From NCBI GenBank assembly GCA_039029935.1, contig JBCCFC010000637.1:1-7846 (forward strand): DNA of 7,846 nucleotides. The letters are read 5' to 3'. The notes under the pieces are model-generated. The model worked only from the letters and a program-made list of their open reading frames with translations. It did not search any database and was not told where the DNA came from. This DNA comes from G039029935 sp039029935 (lineage in GTDB: Bacteria; Chloroflexota; Anaerolineae; Caldilineales; Caldilineaceae). Within the stretch, counting starts at the first letter, position 1; each line of letters opens with the position of its first letter. This document shows, piece by piece, positions 1 through 5,951 of the stretch. The translations under genes and the position numbers were made by a program.

Positions 1-162
1 GCGAAACTACTTGGAGTGCGTCAACCATCCCCTAATACTATTTTAATCATTGGTGCAAACCATGTATCGCGTGCAATTGCACGTGGCTTAAAAGAGCAAA
101 ATATTCCTGGTAGTTCTGCACAAATTATTACGGCCATCGTCTCTATAATCGTATTTTTGTGA
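1..162 (+). pseudogene. 3' remnant of NhaP/CPA1-type Na+/H+ antiporter (TrkA-N-like segment), 5' end outside window
   Basis: Frame 1 is open from the window edge to TGA at 160-162 (53 codons). The first ~36 residues contain LLGVxQPSPNTILIIGA followed by a VSRAIARGLKEQNIP segment. From memory this is how the cytosolic Rossmann (TrkA-N/RCK-like) domain begins after the membrane part of NhaP-type sodium/proton antiporters: a P-x-P-N lead-in, the first beta strand LIIGA, then helix ARGLKEQ. In intact relatives a second strand ending in Asp and well over 50 further residues follow. Here the similarity stops at about base 108 and the frame runs through an unrelated hydrophobic tail to a stop, so I read it as a truncated or frameshifted gene end. 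Third codon positions are more AT-rich than in typA. Family call moderately sure; pseudogene status is inference because the 5' part is not visible. Confidence 0.5.
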
Positions 163-171
163 TAATTTGTT

Positions 172-185
172 CCGTTTCAAAACGG
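172..185 (+). terminator. weak hairpin after the antiporter remnant
   Basis: CCGTT and AACGG pair around a four-base loop, followed by TCTTTATT. It lies 10 bases after the TGA of the antiporter remnant. The stem is short and the T-tract interrupted, so intrinsic termination is only possible, not clear. Confidence 0.3.
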
Positions 186-261
186 TCTTTATTCCCTGAA
201 CTCGAGAGACAGCATTGGACTCATCTAGCCCCCTCAAACCATCACTCTATCCCACCAGTCT

Positions 262-290
262 TTGCAGATGGTTTGGCTGTTTGGTATGAT
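262..290 (+). promoter_or_regulatory. sigma70-type promoter for typA (extended -10)
   Basis: The -35-like TTGCAG (262-267) is followed after exactly 17 bases by TATGAT (285-290), 5/6 to the -10 consensus. A TG one base upstream (282-283) makes an extended -10, which would compensate for the poor -35. Predicted start is near 297, giving a ~44-nt leader to the ATG at 341. No competing promoter fits the typA start as well. Confidence 0.55.
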
Positions 291-326
291 ATTTTCATTC
301 AAAAATTTTTTTGACAGTAACGAATC

Positions 327-333
327 AGGTGAG
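327..333 (+). promoter_or_regulatory. ribosome binding site that sets the typA start
   Basis: AGGTGAG lies 7 bases before ATG 341. An in-frame TTG at 311 has no Shine-Dalgarno sequence in front of it and lies only ~14 bases after the predicted transcription start, so 341 is preferred. Confidence 0.7.
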
Positions 334-340
334 TACATTC

Positions 341-2236
341 ATGAATATAAACCAAGAGAACGATCAGGCACACTCAATTTCCCCCCACCCCAACACCTCG
401 ACCGTGAACCTGCGGGCCGATATCCGCAATGTGGCAATTATTGCCCACGTTGATCATGGCAAGACCACGCTTGTCGATGGCATGTTGAAACAGACCAACG
501 TGTTTCGCGCCAACCAAGAGATGATGGATCGGGTGCTCGACTCGAACGATCTGGAACGCGAGCGCGGTATCACCATTCTTGCCAAAAATACAGGCGTTGT
601 CTATGGCGATACGACTATCAATATTGTCGATACACCGGGGCATGCCGATTTTGGCGGTGAGGTCGAGCGCATCATGAACATGGTCGATGGCGTCGTGTTG
701 TTGGTCGATGCCGTCGAAGGCCCAATGCCACAGACCCGCTTTGTCCTGCGCAAAGCATTAGAGTTGGGTCACAAGGCCGTTGTCGTTGTGAACAAGGTAG
801 ATCGACCCGCTTCGCGCGTCGAAGAGGTCGTAGATGAAACCTTTGATCTCTTTATTGACCTGGGTGCAGAGGAGGAGCAAGCTGATTTCCCGGTTATCTA
901 TACAATCGCCCTACATGGCAAAGCGGGGTTAGACCCAACTGAACTAGAGGATAATTTGAGTCCTCTATTTGAGGCGATCATTAACCACCTCCCACCACCC
1001 AACGTTGATCTGGAGGGGCCAACACAATTATTGGTCACCACGCTAGAATACAGCAACTATGTCGGTAAAATCGCATTGGGGCGGCTGCGACGAGGCACAA
1101 TCCGCAAAAACCAAGCCATTACTCATATTCGTGCGGACGGAACACAGGTCACAGGCAGTGTGGGGCAGGTGTATGTTTATCGTAATTTGCAGCGTGAAGA
1201 GCGTGACGAAGTTCATGCAGGCAACATTATTGCGGTGTCCGGTATCCCTGATGTTGGGATTGGTGATACCCTGGCAGACCCCAACCATCCAGAGCAATTA
1301 CCACCAATTAAGGTGGAAGAACCGACCGTGCGTATGACCTTTACGATCAATGACAGTCCCTTTGCTGGGCGAGAAGGCAAATATGTCACCAGTCGTCAGG
1401 TGCGGGCGCGTCTGTTTGCTGAGTTGGAGAGCAATGTGTCTATGCGTGTGGATGAGACCGATTTGGCAAATGTCTTTATTGTGTCTGGACGTGGCGAGTT
1501 GCATCTGGCGATTCTGATTGAGACCATGCGGCGTGAGGGCTATGAATTTGCCGTGAGCAAGCCAGAGGTAATCTTCAAAAAGGGCGAGCAAGGGACATTG
1601 GAGCCAGTTGAGCAGGTCTTTGTTGAAGTGGTCGAAGAATATTTTGGTCCTGTCAGTGAGATGCTGGGCAAACGTCGTGCGCAGATGCAGGATATTCGCT
1701 ATGGCGATGATGGGTTGGTCTATGCAGAATATTTGATTCCCACACGTGGCATGCTTGGCTTCCGTCAACCGTTCTTGACACTAACACGGGGAACAGGTGT
1801 CTTCAATACGCTGTTCCATGATTTTGTGCCGATGATGGGTGAGATTGATGTACAGGAGCATGGTTCGCTGATTGCGCTCGAAACGGGTCCCGTTCGCGCC
1901 TATGCCTTACAACATTTGCAGCAACGCGGTGACTTCTTTGTCAAGCCTGGCGACGAAATCTATAGTGGACAGGTTGTGGGACAACACATCCGTAACGAAG
2001 ACCTTGTGCTCAACGCCTGCAAGACCAAAAACCTCACCGGGCATCGCGCCACGCCCAAGGCCATTATCGAGGCACTCTCTACACCACGTGTGATGTCATT
2101 GGATGACTGTATTGAGTATCTAGGCAAAGATGAACTGTTGGAAGTGACGCCGGACTCGCTGCGCATCCGCAAAAAAGAGTTAAATCACGAAATTCGCCAA
2201 CGAGCCATCAGCCGAGCGAAGAAAAGTAAGAAGTGA
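341..2236 (+). CDS. typA: ribosome-associated GTPase TypA/BipA
   Basis: Translation-factor GTPase of the EF-G/LepA superfamily. Family members bind the 70S ribosome and assist 50S assembly, mainly under stress or cold. The product is 631 aa from ATG 341; the family is usually ~605-615, and the excess is an unconserved ~27-residue polar N-terminal extension. G1 is AHVDHGKT (35-42), the switch I motif RGIT (75-78), G3 DTPGH (97-101) and G4 NKVD (151-154). The usual G5 'ASA' region reads TIALHGKAG, a mild deviation. After the GTPase domain (to ~220) come the EF-Tu-like domain II (~230-320), domain III (~330-410), an EFG_C-like domain V containing GRGELHL (~415-505), and the TypA-specific C-terminal domain with TRGMLGFR, ending in a Lys-rich tail. 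It is monocistronic: its own promoter lies at 262-290 and a palindromic terminator starts one base after the stop. Confidence 0.97.
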   Translation: MNINQENDQAHSISPHPNTSTVNLRADIRNVAIIAHVDHGKTTLVDGMLKQTNVFRANQEMMDRVLDSNDLERERGITILAKNTGVVYGDTTINIVDTPGHADFGGEVERIMNMVDGVVLLVDAVEGPMPQTRFVLRKALELGHKAVVVVNKVDRPASRVEEVVDETFDLFIDLGAEEEQADFPVIYTIALHGKAGLDPTELEDNLSPLFEAIINHLPPPNVDLEGPTQLLVTTLEYSNYVGKIALGRLRRGTIRKNQAITHIRADGTQVTGSVGQVYVYRNLQREERDEVHAGNIIAVSGIPDVGIGDTLADPNHPEQLPPIKVEEPTVRMTFTINDSPFAGREGKYVTSRQVRARLFAELESNVSMRVDETDLANVFIVSGRGELHLAILIETMRREGYEFAVSKPEVIFKKGEQGTLEPVEQVFVEVVEEYFGPVSEMLGKRRAQMQDIRYGDDGLVYAEYLIPTRGMLGFRQPFLTLTRGTGVFNTLFHDFVPMMGEIDVQEHGSLIALETGPVRAYALQHLQQRGDFFVKPGDEIYSGQVVGQHIRNEDLVLNACKTKNLTGHRATPKAIIEALSTPRVMSLDDCIEYLGKDELLEVTPDSLRIRKKELNHEIRQRAISRAKKSKK

Positions 2237-2237
2237 T

Positions 2238-2300
2238 GATTGAATAGTGAATAGTAACCCCACCGCCTTCGGCGGTGGGGTTACTATTCACTGTTCAATC
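2238..2300. terminator. 63-nt near-perfect palindrome; bidirectional terminator between convergent genes
   Basis: Bases 2238-2267 pair with 2271-2300 around a TTC loop: 30 positions with one non-Watson-Crick pair (T2245/G2293). The inner ten pairs are CCCCACCGCC/GGCGGTGGGG, followed on both strands by TTACTATT, so it can end both typA and the minus-strand SMR transcript. It starts one base after the typA stop and runs into the 3' end of the SMR gene, encoding its last three residues (Ile-Glu-Gln) and the stop. The outer arms carry GTGAATA-like 7-mer repeats, as in dispersed intergenic repeats. Confidence 0.85.
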
Positions 2301-2617
2301 TCGCCCAGACGTAGGCCGACCACGCCAAAAACAATAAGGGCGAGAGATAACACCTTTAATGGTGATAAGCTCTCACCAAAATAGATCACGCTGAAAACAA
2401 CCAGTAGGGCTGTGCCAGCACCGGACCAGATGGCGTAGACGACGCTTAGGGGCAATTCTCGCAAGGCCAAGGTCATCATATAGAAGGAAATTCCGTAAAA
2501 GATGAAGATCAGGGCTGTGGGGACAATCCGGGTGAAGCCTTCGGAGTACTTCATGGAAATTGTGCCTGCCGTTTCAAGCAGGATAGCAATACTTAAATAG
2601 AACCAACTCAGTCGCAT
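2288..2617 (-). CDS. SMR-family cation/drug efflux subunit with the canonical TM1 Glu
   Basis: Small multidrug resistance (EmrE/QacE-type) protein of 109 aa with four predicted membrane helices (about 5-23, 33-51, 58-78, 85-104). Family members work as antiparallel dimers exchanging protons for cationic substrates. The proton/substrate-binding Glu of TM1 is present (Glu15 in LLETAGT), as are the MKYSEGFTR loop and YAIWSGAGTA in TM3 (Tyr61, Trp64). The start at 2617 is chosen because GAGGAA (2625-2630) lies 7 bases upstream and the family's normal N-terminus begins here; a longer frame to 2695 would cross a hairpin. It is the second gene of a tandem SMR pair, 98 nt after its partner, suggesting a heterodimer of the EbrAB/YkkCD kind (inference). 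Its last codons lie inside the 2238-2300 palindrome. Substrate cannot be told. Confidence 0.9.
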   Translation of the reverse strand: MRLSWFYLSIAILLETAGTISMKYSEGFTRIVPTALIFIFYGISFYMMTLALRELPLSVVYAIWSGAGTALLVVFSVIYFGESLSPLKVLSLALIVFGVVGLRLGEIEQ

Positions 2618-2638
2618 ATGGTAATTCCTCAAAAACAA

Positions 2639-2690
2639 TGCCCTGAAAGTAACACAGGCATCTTGCCTATAACATGTTACTTTCAGGGCA
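2639..2690 (-). repeat. intercistronic hairpin with nested REP-like stem and U-tract (attenuator-like)
   Basis: TGCCCTGAAAGTAACA (2639-2654) is perfectly complementary to 2675-2690, a 16-bp stem. The 20-nt loop contains a second hairpin, AGGCA (2656-2660) with TGCCT (2664-2668). In the minus-strand mRNA the structure is followed by ATTGTTTTTG and then at once by the Shine-Dalgarno sequence and ATG of the downstream SMR gene. It therefore looks like an intrinsic terminator or attenuator between the two SMR genes. On the plus strand the core reads GTAACACAGGCA, close to GTAGCGCAGA at 6011. Confidence 0.65.
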
Positions 2691-2715
2691 GGCACGTCTT
2701 ATTCTCTCATTTAGT

Positions 2716-3039
2716 CTAATGACCTGCACCGCTCAATCGCAATCCTGTGACACCTGCCACAATCATCACAATCGCAATTGCTTTGAACCACGTAAATTTT
2801 TCTGAAAAATAGAGTATCCCAATCACGGATAGCAGAACAGTGCTTGAGCCAGCCCAAATAGCATAGATAATGCTCAAATCCAGTTTCTGAAGGGCAAGCG
2901 CAATAAAATAGAATGCCGCAGCATAAAAGGCAAAGAGTAGGATGGTTGGGCGAAGTTTTGACAATCCGTCGGAGACTTTCATGGAAACCGCCCCCGCAGT
3001 CCCCAATAGGACACCAAGGGCAAGATATAACCAGTTCAT
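2716..3039 (-). CDS. SMR-family efflux subunit lacking the TM1 Glu (Gly13)
   Basis: SMR protein of 107 aa with four helices (about 3-19, 32-49, 56-76, 83-102), clearly paralogous to its neighbour: VSMKVSDGLSKLRPT loop, IIYAIWAGSSTVLL in TM3 (Tyr59, Trp62) and the shared VTGLRL ending. The position of the essential TM1 Glu is Gly13 (LLGTAGAVSMK, codon GGG), and no other acidic residue lies in TM1. By family knowledge such a protein should not couple protons alone, so it may be the passive half of a heterodimer with the downstream SMR; this is inference. ATG 3039 is chosen because the conserved N-terminus starts there; GGAAG at about 3053-3057 is a rather distant ribosome site. An upstream TTG at 3075 would add 12 residues with no family match. 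First gene of the SMR operon, with promoter candidate at 3178-3206. Confidence 0.88.
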   Translation of the reverse strand: MNWLYLALGVLLGTAGAVSMKVSDGLSKLRPTILLFAFYAAAFYFIALALQKLDLSIIYAIWAGSSTVLLSVIGILYFSEKFTWFKAIAIVMIVAGVTGLRLSGAGH

Positions 3040-3066
3040 TGAATAAAAATCACTTCCATAAATGTT

Positions 3067-3151
3067 ACATAGCAAAACGGGCAGACAATGCGGGTATGAA
3101 AATTCATGCTCCGCTTTGCCTGCCCGTCGAATGCCTTACAACATAGCAAAA
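3067..3151 (-). other. structured SMR leader: long inverted repeat flanked by 11-bp direct repeats
   Basis: ACGGGCAG (3077-3084) pairs with CTGCCCGT (3120-3127). Inside are further pairs (3086-3088 with 3116-3118, 3090-3094 with 3110-3114) and an ATGAA/TTCAT tip (3096-3107), giving a ~51-nt hairpin with internal loops. In minus-strand RNA it is followed by UUUUG, terminator-like. Identical direct repeats ACATAGCAAAA flank it at 3067-3077 and 3141-3151, and AATGCC occurs twice (3130-3135, 3150-3155). It lies in the predicted 5' leader of the Glu-less SMR gene. Attenuator, novel riboswitch, terminator of the upstream solute-binding gene and inserted small repeat are all possible. Confidence 0.55.
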
Positions 3152-3177
3152 TGCCATTTAAAGATAATCATAATGTA

Positions 3178-3206
3178 AGCATAATACAGCTATGAGAATG
3201 TGACAA
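3178..3206 (-). promoter_or_regulatory. candidate sigma70 promoter of the SMR pair
   Basis: On the minus strand TTGTCA (3206-3201, 5/6 to the -35 consensus) is followed after 17 bases by TATGCT (3183-3178, 4/6). Transcription would start near 3171, leaving a ~130-nt leader that contains the hairpin at 3077-3127. It lies just downstream of the stop of the solute-binding gene, so the SMR genes need not depend on read-through. Confidence 0.45.
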
Positions 3207-3213
3207 ATTTTGT

Positions 3214-3231
3214 GGAGGAGTAAAGCATATG
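3214..3231 (+). promoter_or_regulatory. orphan ribosome binding site plus ATG on the plus strand
   Basis: GGAGGAG (3214-3220) lies 8 bases before ATG 3229, an excellent translation start facing right. The frame that follows (3229-3426, 65 codons, Cys/His/Pro-rich) is wholly antisense to the LysM end of the solute-binding gene and resembles no family I know. It may be the stranded start of a gene whose body was lost, or a short antisense peptide. Confidence 0.35.
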
Positions 3232-3232
3232 A

Positions 3233-5854
3233 CTATTCTTCATTGCCACCATCCACAATGTCTGCCAGTGCAGGAATCTGCAGTGCCATACCAATCGACA
3301 ACAAATCTGGGTTCGCACCTACAACGGCTCTATTTTCACGATAGAGTTCTTCCCAAAGGCGAGCGTCACGGTAATAGCGATAGGCAATGTTCGTCAAACT
3401 ATCCCCCGCGACCACCGTGTGTGTGAAGGGGAATGCAAGCGGCGTAGATGGTGTCGCTGTTGCGATAGCTGTTGGTACGCTGGTTGCTGTCGCAGTTGCG
3501 ATAGCTGTTGGTACACTGGTTGCTGTCGCAGTTGCGATAGCCGTTGGTGTCATAGTTGGTGTCACAGTTGGTGTCATAGTTGGGCTGGCAGTGGGGATTG
3601 TGGTTGATGTAGGTGTTGAGGTGGGCAAGACTGTGGAGGTCGCCGTTGGGGAAGGTGTAGGTGTGGATGTTGAAGTCGCTGTCGGACTAAGCGTTGAAGT
3701 GGGTGTGCCTGTTGGCAAAGCAGTCGATGTATCCACAACGGTCGCTGTAGTAGTATTTGTAGGAGGGATACTAGTCGGTGTCATCGTCGTGGTTGGCTCA
3801 TTCGTGGGCGTCATTGTTGGTGATGCAGTTGGCTCATTCGTGGGCGTCATTGTTGGTAATGCAGTTGGTGATGTAGCTGGTGTTACAGTCTGTGTTGCGG
3901 TCGGCATGGCAGTGGGTGATGGTGTAGCGGTGAGTACTGGTGTAGCAGTGGGTGATGGTGTAGCAGTGGGTGATGGCATAGGCGAAGGCGTTGATGTTGG
4001 TGTGAAGGTTGGTGCAGATGTAGCGGTGGGGATAGGTTTTGGCTTGGGACACTCAACAAACAGCGGTTCATCGGCCTTGCTCATGTTGGCAATGAGCGCA
4101 TCTTCCACTTCGCCGGGCCAAATATCAATCTCCAGCGTTGGCTCACGGTTAAACCATGTGCAGTAGATTGCTCGATAGGAGCCATCCTGTACCATTTCCT
4201 GCAAGGTTAAATTGACGAGATCACGTAGACGATGGTCATAATTGGGGACACCGACAGCATAGGGTACATAGGTCAACGGCTCTCCGACAACCTGTAGTTC
4301 GGGATTTTGTTCGGCGATATAGGTCAGTAGACTGCCGTTGGTGGTCAGCGCATCAATCTCACCCGTCTGCACAGAGGCCAATGCGGGGGCTGATTCACGA
4401 AATGGCAGAATCTCGATGTCTATCCCCCGTGCATCCGCTTCCGCTTGAATGCGGGCGATGGCCGTTGACCCCTTGACGGCGGTGACAATTTTGCCGTCCA
4501 AGTCATCGACAGAGGCAATGTCGGCAGCAGACTGCACCAATAGCTGTTGTCCATCCACAAAATAGGTCTGGCTAAAATCGTTGAGCCGATCCCGATCATG
4601 CGTATGCACCATACCCGACACCAGCAAGTCAACCTGACCCGCTGCCAACTTTTCATGGCGGTTGTCATCGGTCACAGCCACAAACTCAATGGCCGTAGCA
4701 TCATCCAGCCAACGGCGCGCAATCTCTGTGGCTAAATCCACATCAAAGCCGCGCATCTGATTTTGCGTATCCACATAGCTAAAGGGTAGAAAGTCTAAAT
4801 TGACACCAACACGCAGGATTCCTCGCTCCAAAATGTTGTCAATTGACGAGAATTCAAGGGATCGATAATCGGACGGTGCATTCTCAAAAGTATAGGGAGC
4901 GTCACCGGGCAGCGTCTGGATATTGTAGGGTGTGCTATCCTCACCAAACCATTTGAGATAGAGCTCGTCATAACGCCCATTCTCTTTCAATAAATCGAGC
5001 GTGGCATCAATCAACTTTCGGAAGTTTGAATCCCCTGCGCGAACGCCAATGCCATACGGCTCATAGCTGAAGGTTTCACCAACAACTTCCAGCGATGGGT
5101 TATCTTGCGCAAACTGCACCAGCGCGCTGCGATCAGTCGTCAACGCATCAATCGCCCCCGCCTTCAGCCCTTCGACCGCTGACGTGTACTCCTGAAACGG
5201 CAACACATCAACATCAATCCCCAACTCATCGGCATAGGCCACAATGCGACCCAAGGACGTTGAACCAGAGACGGCCCCTGCCAATCGATCATCCAAATCC
5301 TCAACACGTTCGATGCCACTGTTTCGACGTACCAACAGGCTTTGCCCATCGGCAAAATAGGTCTGGCTAAAGTCAATCACTTCATCACGCGCACGGGTAT
5401 GGGTCATGGACGCGGCCACTAAATCCACTTCGCCACCAGCCAGTTTGGGAATGCGGTTGGCCGATGTCACCTGCTCAAAGGCGACCTCGACACCCCAAAT
5501 GGCCACCATCTCGCTGATTAAGTCCACATCAAAGCCCACAATCTCGCCCTCCTCGTTGGGAAAGCCAAAGGGTGCAAAGTCAAATTTGACCCCCGCTACA
5601 AGCACATTGCCCCGTGCGCGGATTTGCTCAATGGCAGAAACTGTATTGAGGGGAAGGCGTGTGTCCGTAATCGAGTCAGATGAATTGATTGTGGTTGATT
5701 CGGTGTTCTGTTGAAATGTGACGCGCTGGGTTGATGTTGCAGTCACAGGCTGTGCTATGAGTAGCAGCATCAAGAGCGTGATTGCTAGTGTGATTGCCAG
5801 TGTGATTGCTGAAAACAAGTAGTACGTTCGTAGAAGATGACGGTTTTCCACCAT
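3233..5854 (-). CDS. secreted dual solute-binding protein (two SBP_bac_3 domains) with T/P-rich linker and LysM
   Basis: An 873-aa exported protein. A basic N-terminus and long hydrophobic segment (~11-36) with no lipobox Cys suggest a signal peptide or membrane anchor. Two family-3 amino-acid-type binding domains follow, at ~73-304 and ~338-568; they share FDVDL, DFSQTYFxDGQ and IDALTT motifs. Both keep the Arg that holds the ligand carboxylate in HisJ-like proteins (Arg156, Arg421). The Asp that holds the amino group is present in the first (Asp241) but Asn506 in the second. The only two cysteines, Cys565 and Cys602, sit at the end of the second domain and could form a disulfide. Residues ~604-806 are a Thr/Pro/Ser/Ala linker, and 810-860 is a LysM domain (VVAGDSLTNIAYRYYRD, ending ALQIP) expected to bind peptidoglycan. 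AAGGGG lies 5 bases before ATG 5854. No transporter permease or ATPase gene adjoins, so scavenging, sensing or delivery to a distant transporter are open. Confidence 0.9.
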   Translation of the reverse strand: MVENRHLLRTYYLFSAITLAITLAITLLMLLLIAQPVTATSTQRVTFQQNTESTTINSSDSITDTRLPLNTVSAIEQIRARGNVLVAGVKFDFAPFGFPNEEGEIVGFDVDLISEMVAIWGVEVAFEQVTSANRIPKLAGGEVDLVAASMTHTRARDEVIDFSQTYFADGQSLLVRRNSGIERVEDLDDRLAGAVSGSTSLGRIVAYADELGIDVDVLPFQEYTSAVEGLKAGAIDALTTDRSALVQFAQDNPSLEVVGETFSYEPYGIGVRAGDSNFRKLIDATLDLLKENGRYDELYLKWFGEDSTPYNIQTLPGDAPYTFENAPSDYRSLEFSSIDNILERGILRVGVNLDFLPFSYVDTQNQMRGFDVDLATEIARRWLDDATAIEFVAVTDDNRHEKLAAGQVDLLVSGMVHTHDRDRLNDFSQTYFVDGQQLLVQSAADIASVDDLDGKIVTAVKGSTAIARIQAEADARGIDIEILPFRESAPALASVQTGEIDALTTNGSLLTYIAEQNPELQVVGEPLTYVPYAVGVPNYDHRLRDLVNLTLQEMVQDGSYRAIYCTWFNREPTLEIDIWPGEVEDALIANMSKADEPLFVECPKPKPIPTATSAPTFTPTSTPSPMPSPTATPSPTATPVLTATPSPTAMPTATQTVTPATSPTALPTMTPTNEPTASPTMTPTNEPTTTMTPTSIPPTNTTTATVVDTSTALPTGTPTSTLSPTATSTSTPTPSPTATSTVLPTSTPTSTTIPTASPTMTPTVTPTMTPTAIATATATSVPTAIATATATSVPTAIATATPSTPLAFPFTHTVVAGDSLTNIAYRYYRDARLWEELYRENRAVVGANPDLLSIGMALQIPALADIVDGGNEE
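3459..3551 (-). repeat. 36-bp tandem repeat in the linker (about 2.6 copies)
   Basis: Copies at 3459-3494 and 3495-3530 differ at one base, and a degenerate partial third copy starts at 3531. On the coding strand each encodes the 12-residue unit TAIATATATSVP. It lies just before the LysM domain, keeps the frame, and so can change linker length. Confidence 0.9.
3792..3863 (-). repeat. second 36-bp tandem repeat in the linker (two copies)
   Basis: Units 3792-3827 and 3828-3863 differ at one base. They encode a 12-residue unit of the type TASPTMTPTNEP. Unit length equals that of the 3459 repeat but the sequence differs, so 12 residues may be a preferred period of the linker. Confidence 0.85.
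5778..5812 (-). repeat. 12-bp tandem repeat in the signal/anchor helix
   Basis: Units 5778-5789, 5790-5801 and a partial 5802-5812 (consensus GTGATTGCYAGT on the plus strand) encode the ITLA-ITLA-ITL part of the hydrophobic N-terminal helix of the dual solute-binding protein. A change of one unit adds or removes four residues, about one helical turn. Confidence 0.8.
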
Positions 5855-5908
5855 GATTGCCCCTTATGATGTGAGTGCTTTTTTGACGTTGTTTTGATGA
5901 TGTTCAAG

Positions 5909-5932
5909 GGCACTGTTCAATGAGCATGTGCC
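5909..5932 (-). other. leader hairpin of the dual solute-binding gene
   Basis: GGCAC-TGTTC (5909-5918) pairs with GAGCA (5922-5926) and GTGCC (5928-5932) across one bulged base, a 10-bp stem with an AAT loop. It sits in the ~90-nt leader, well away from the ribosome site and without a U-tract. It could affect mRNA stability or serve as an operator; no role can be assigned. Confidence 0.35.
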
Positions 5933-5951
5933 GATTTACACTCTTAAACGA

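Noticed and set aside
311..339. TTGACA (311-316) with TACATT (334-339) as a typA promoter
   Set aside because: Transcription would begin after the preferred ATG at 341; TTGACA here is also the alternative TTG start. The pair at 262-290 fits better.
1298..1768. 156-codon minus-strand frame inside typA
   Set aside because: Antisense shadow of a highly conserved gene; no ribosome site and no recognisable protein features.
2618..2695. Longer N-terminus for the downstream SMR protein
   Set aside because: It would translate through the 2639-2690 hairpin and add 26 residues that no SMR protein has; ATG 2617 has its own ribosome site.
3040..3180. Known guanidine riboswitch (ykkC, mini-ykkC or ykkC-III) before the SMR pair
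   Set aside because: No ACGR loops in paired hairpins and none of the conserved ykkC or ykkC-III blocks that I can recall are visible; kept only as an unclassified leader.
3459..3551. 36-bp repeats as a CRISPR array
   Set aside because: The units are contiguous with no spacers and lie in frame inside a coding region.
3387..4166. 259-codon plus-strand open frame rich in Val/Gly/Ala
   Set aside because: It is the exact antisense of the Thr/Pro-rich linker; ACN/CCN codons read backwards give Val/Gly codons without stops. No ribosome site at its start.
3233..5854. Solute-binding gene as part of a complete ABC transporter operon
   Set aside because: Neighbours on both sides are SMR genes and a promoter/repeat interval; no permease or ATPase is within the window.
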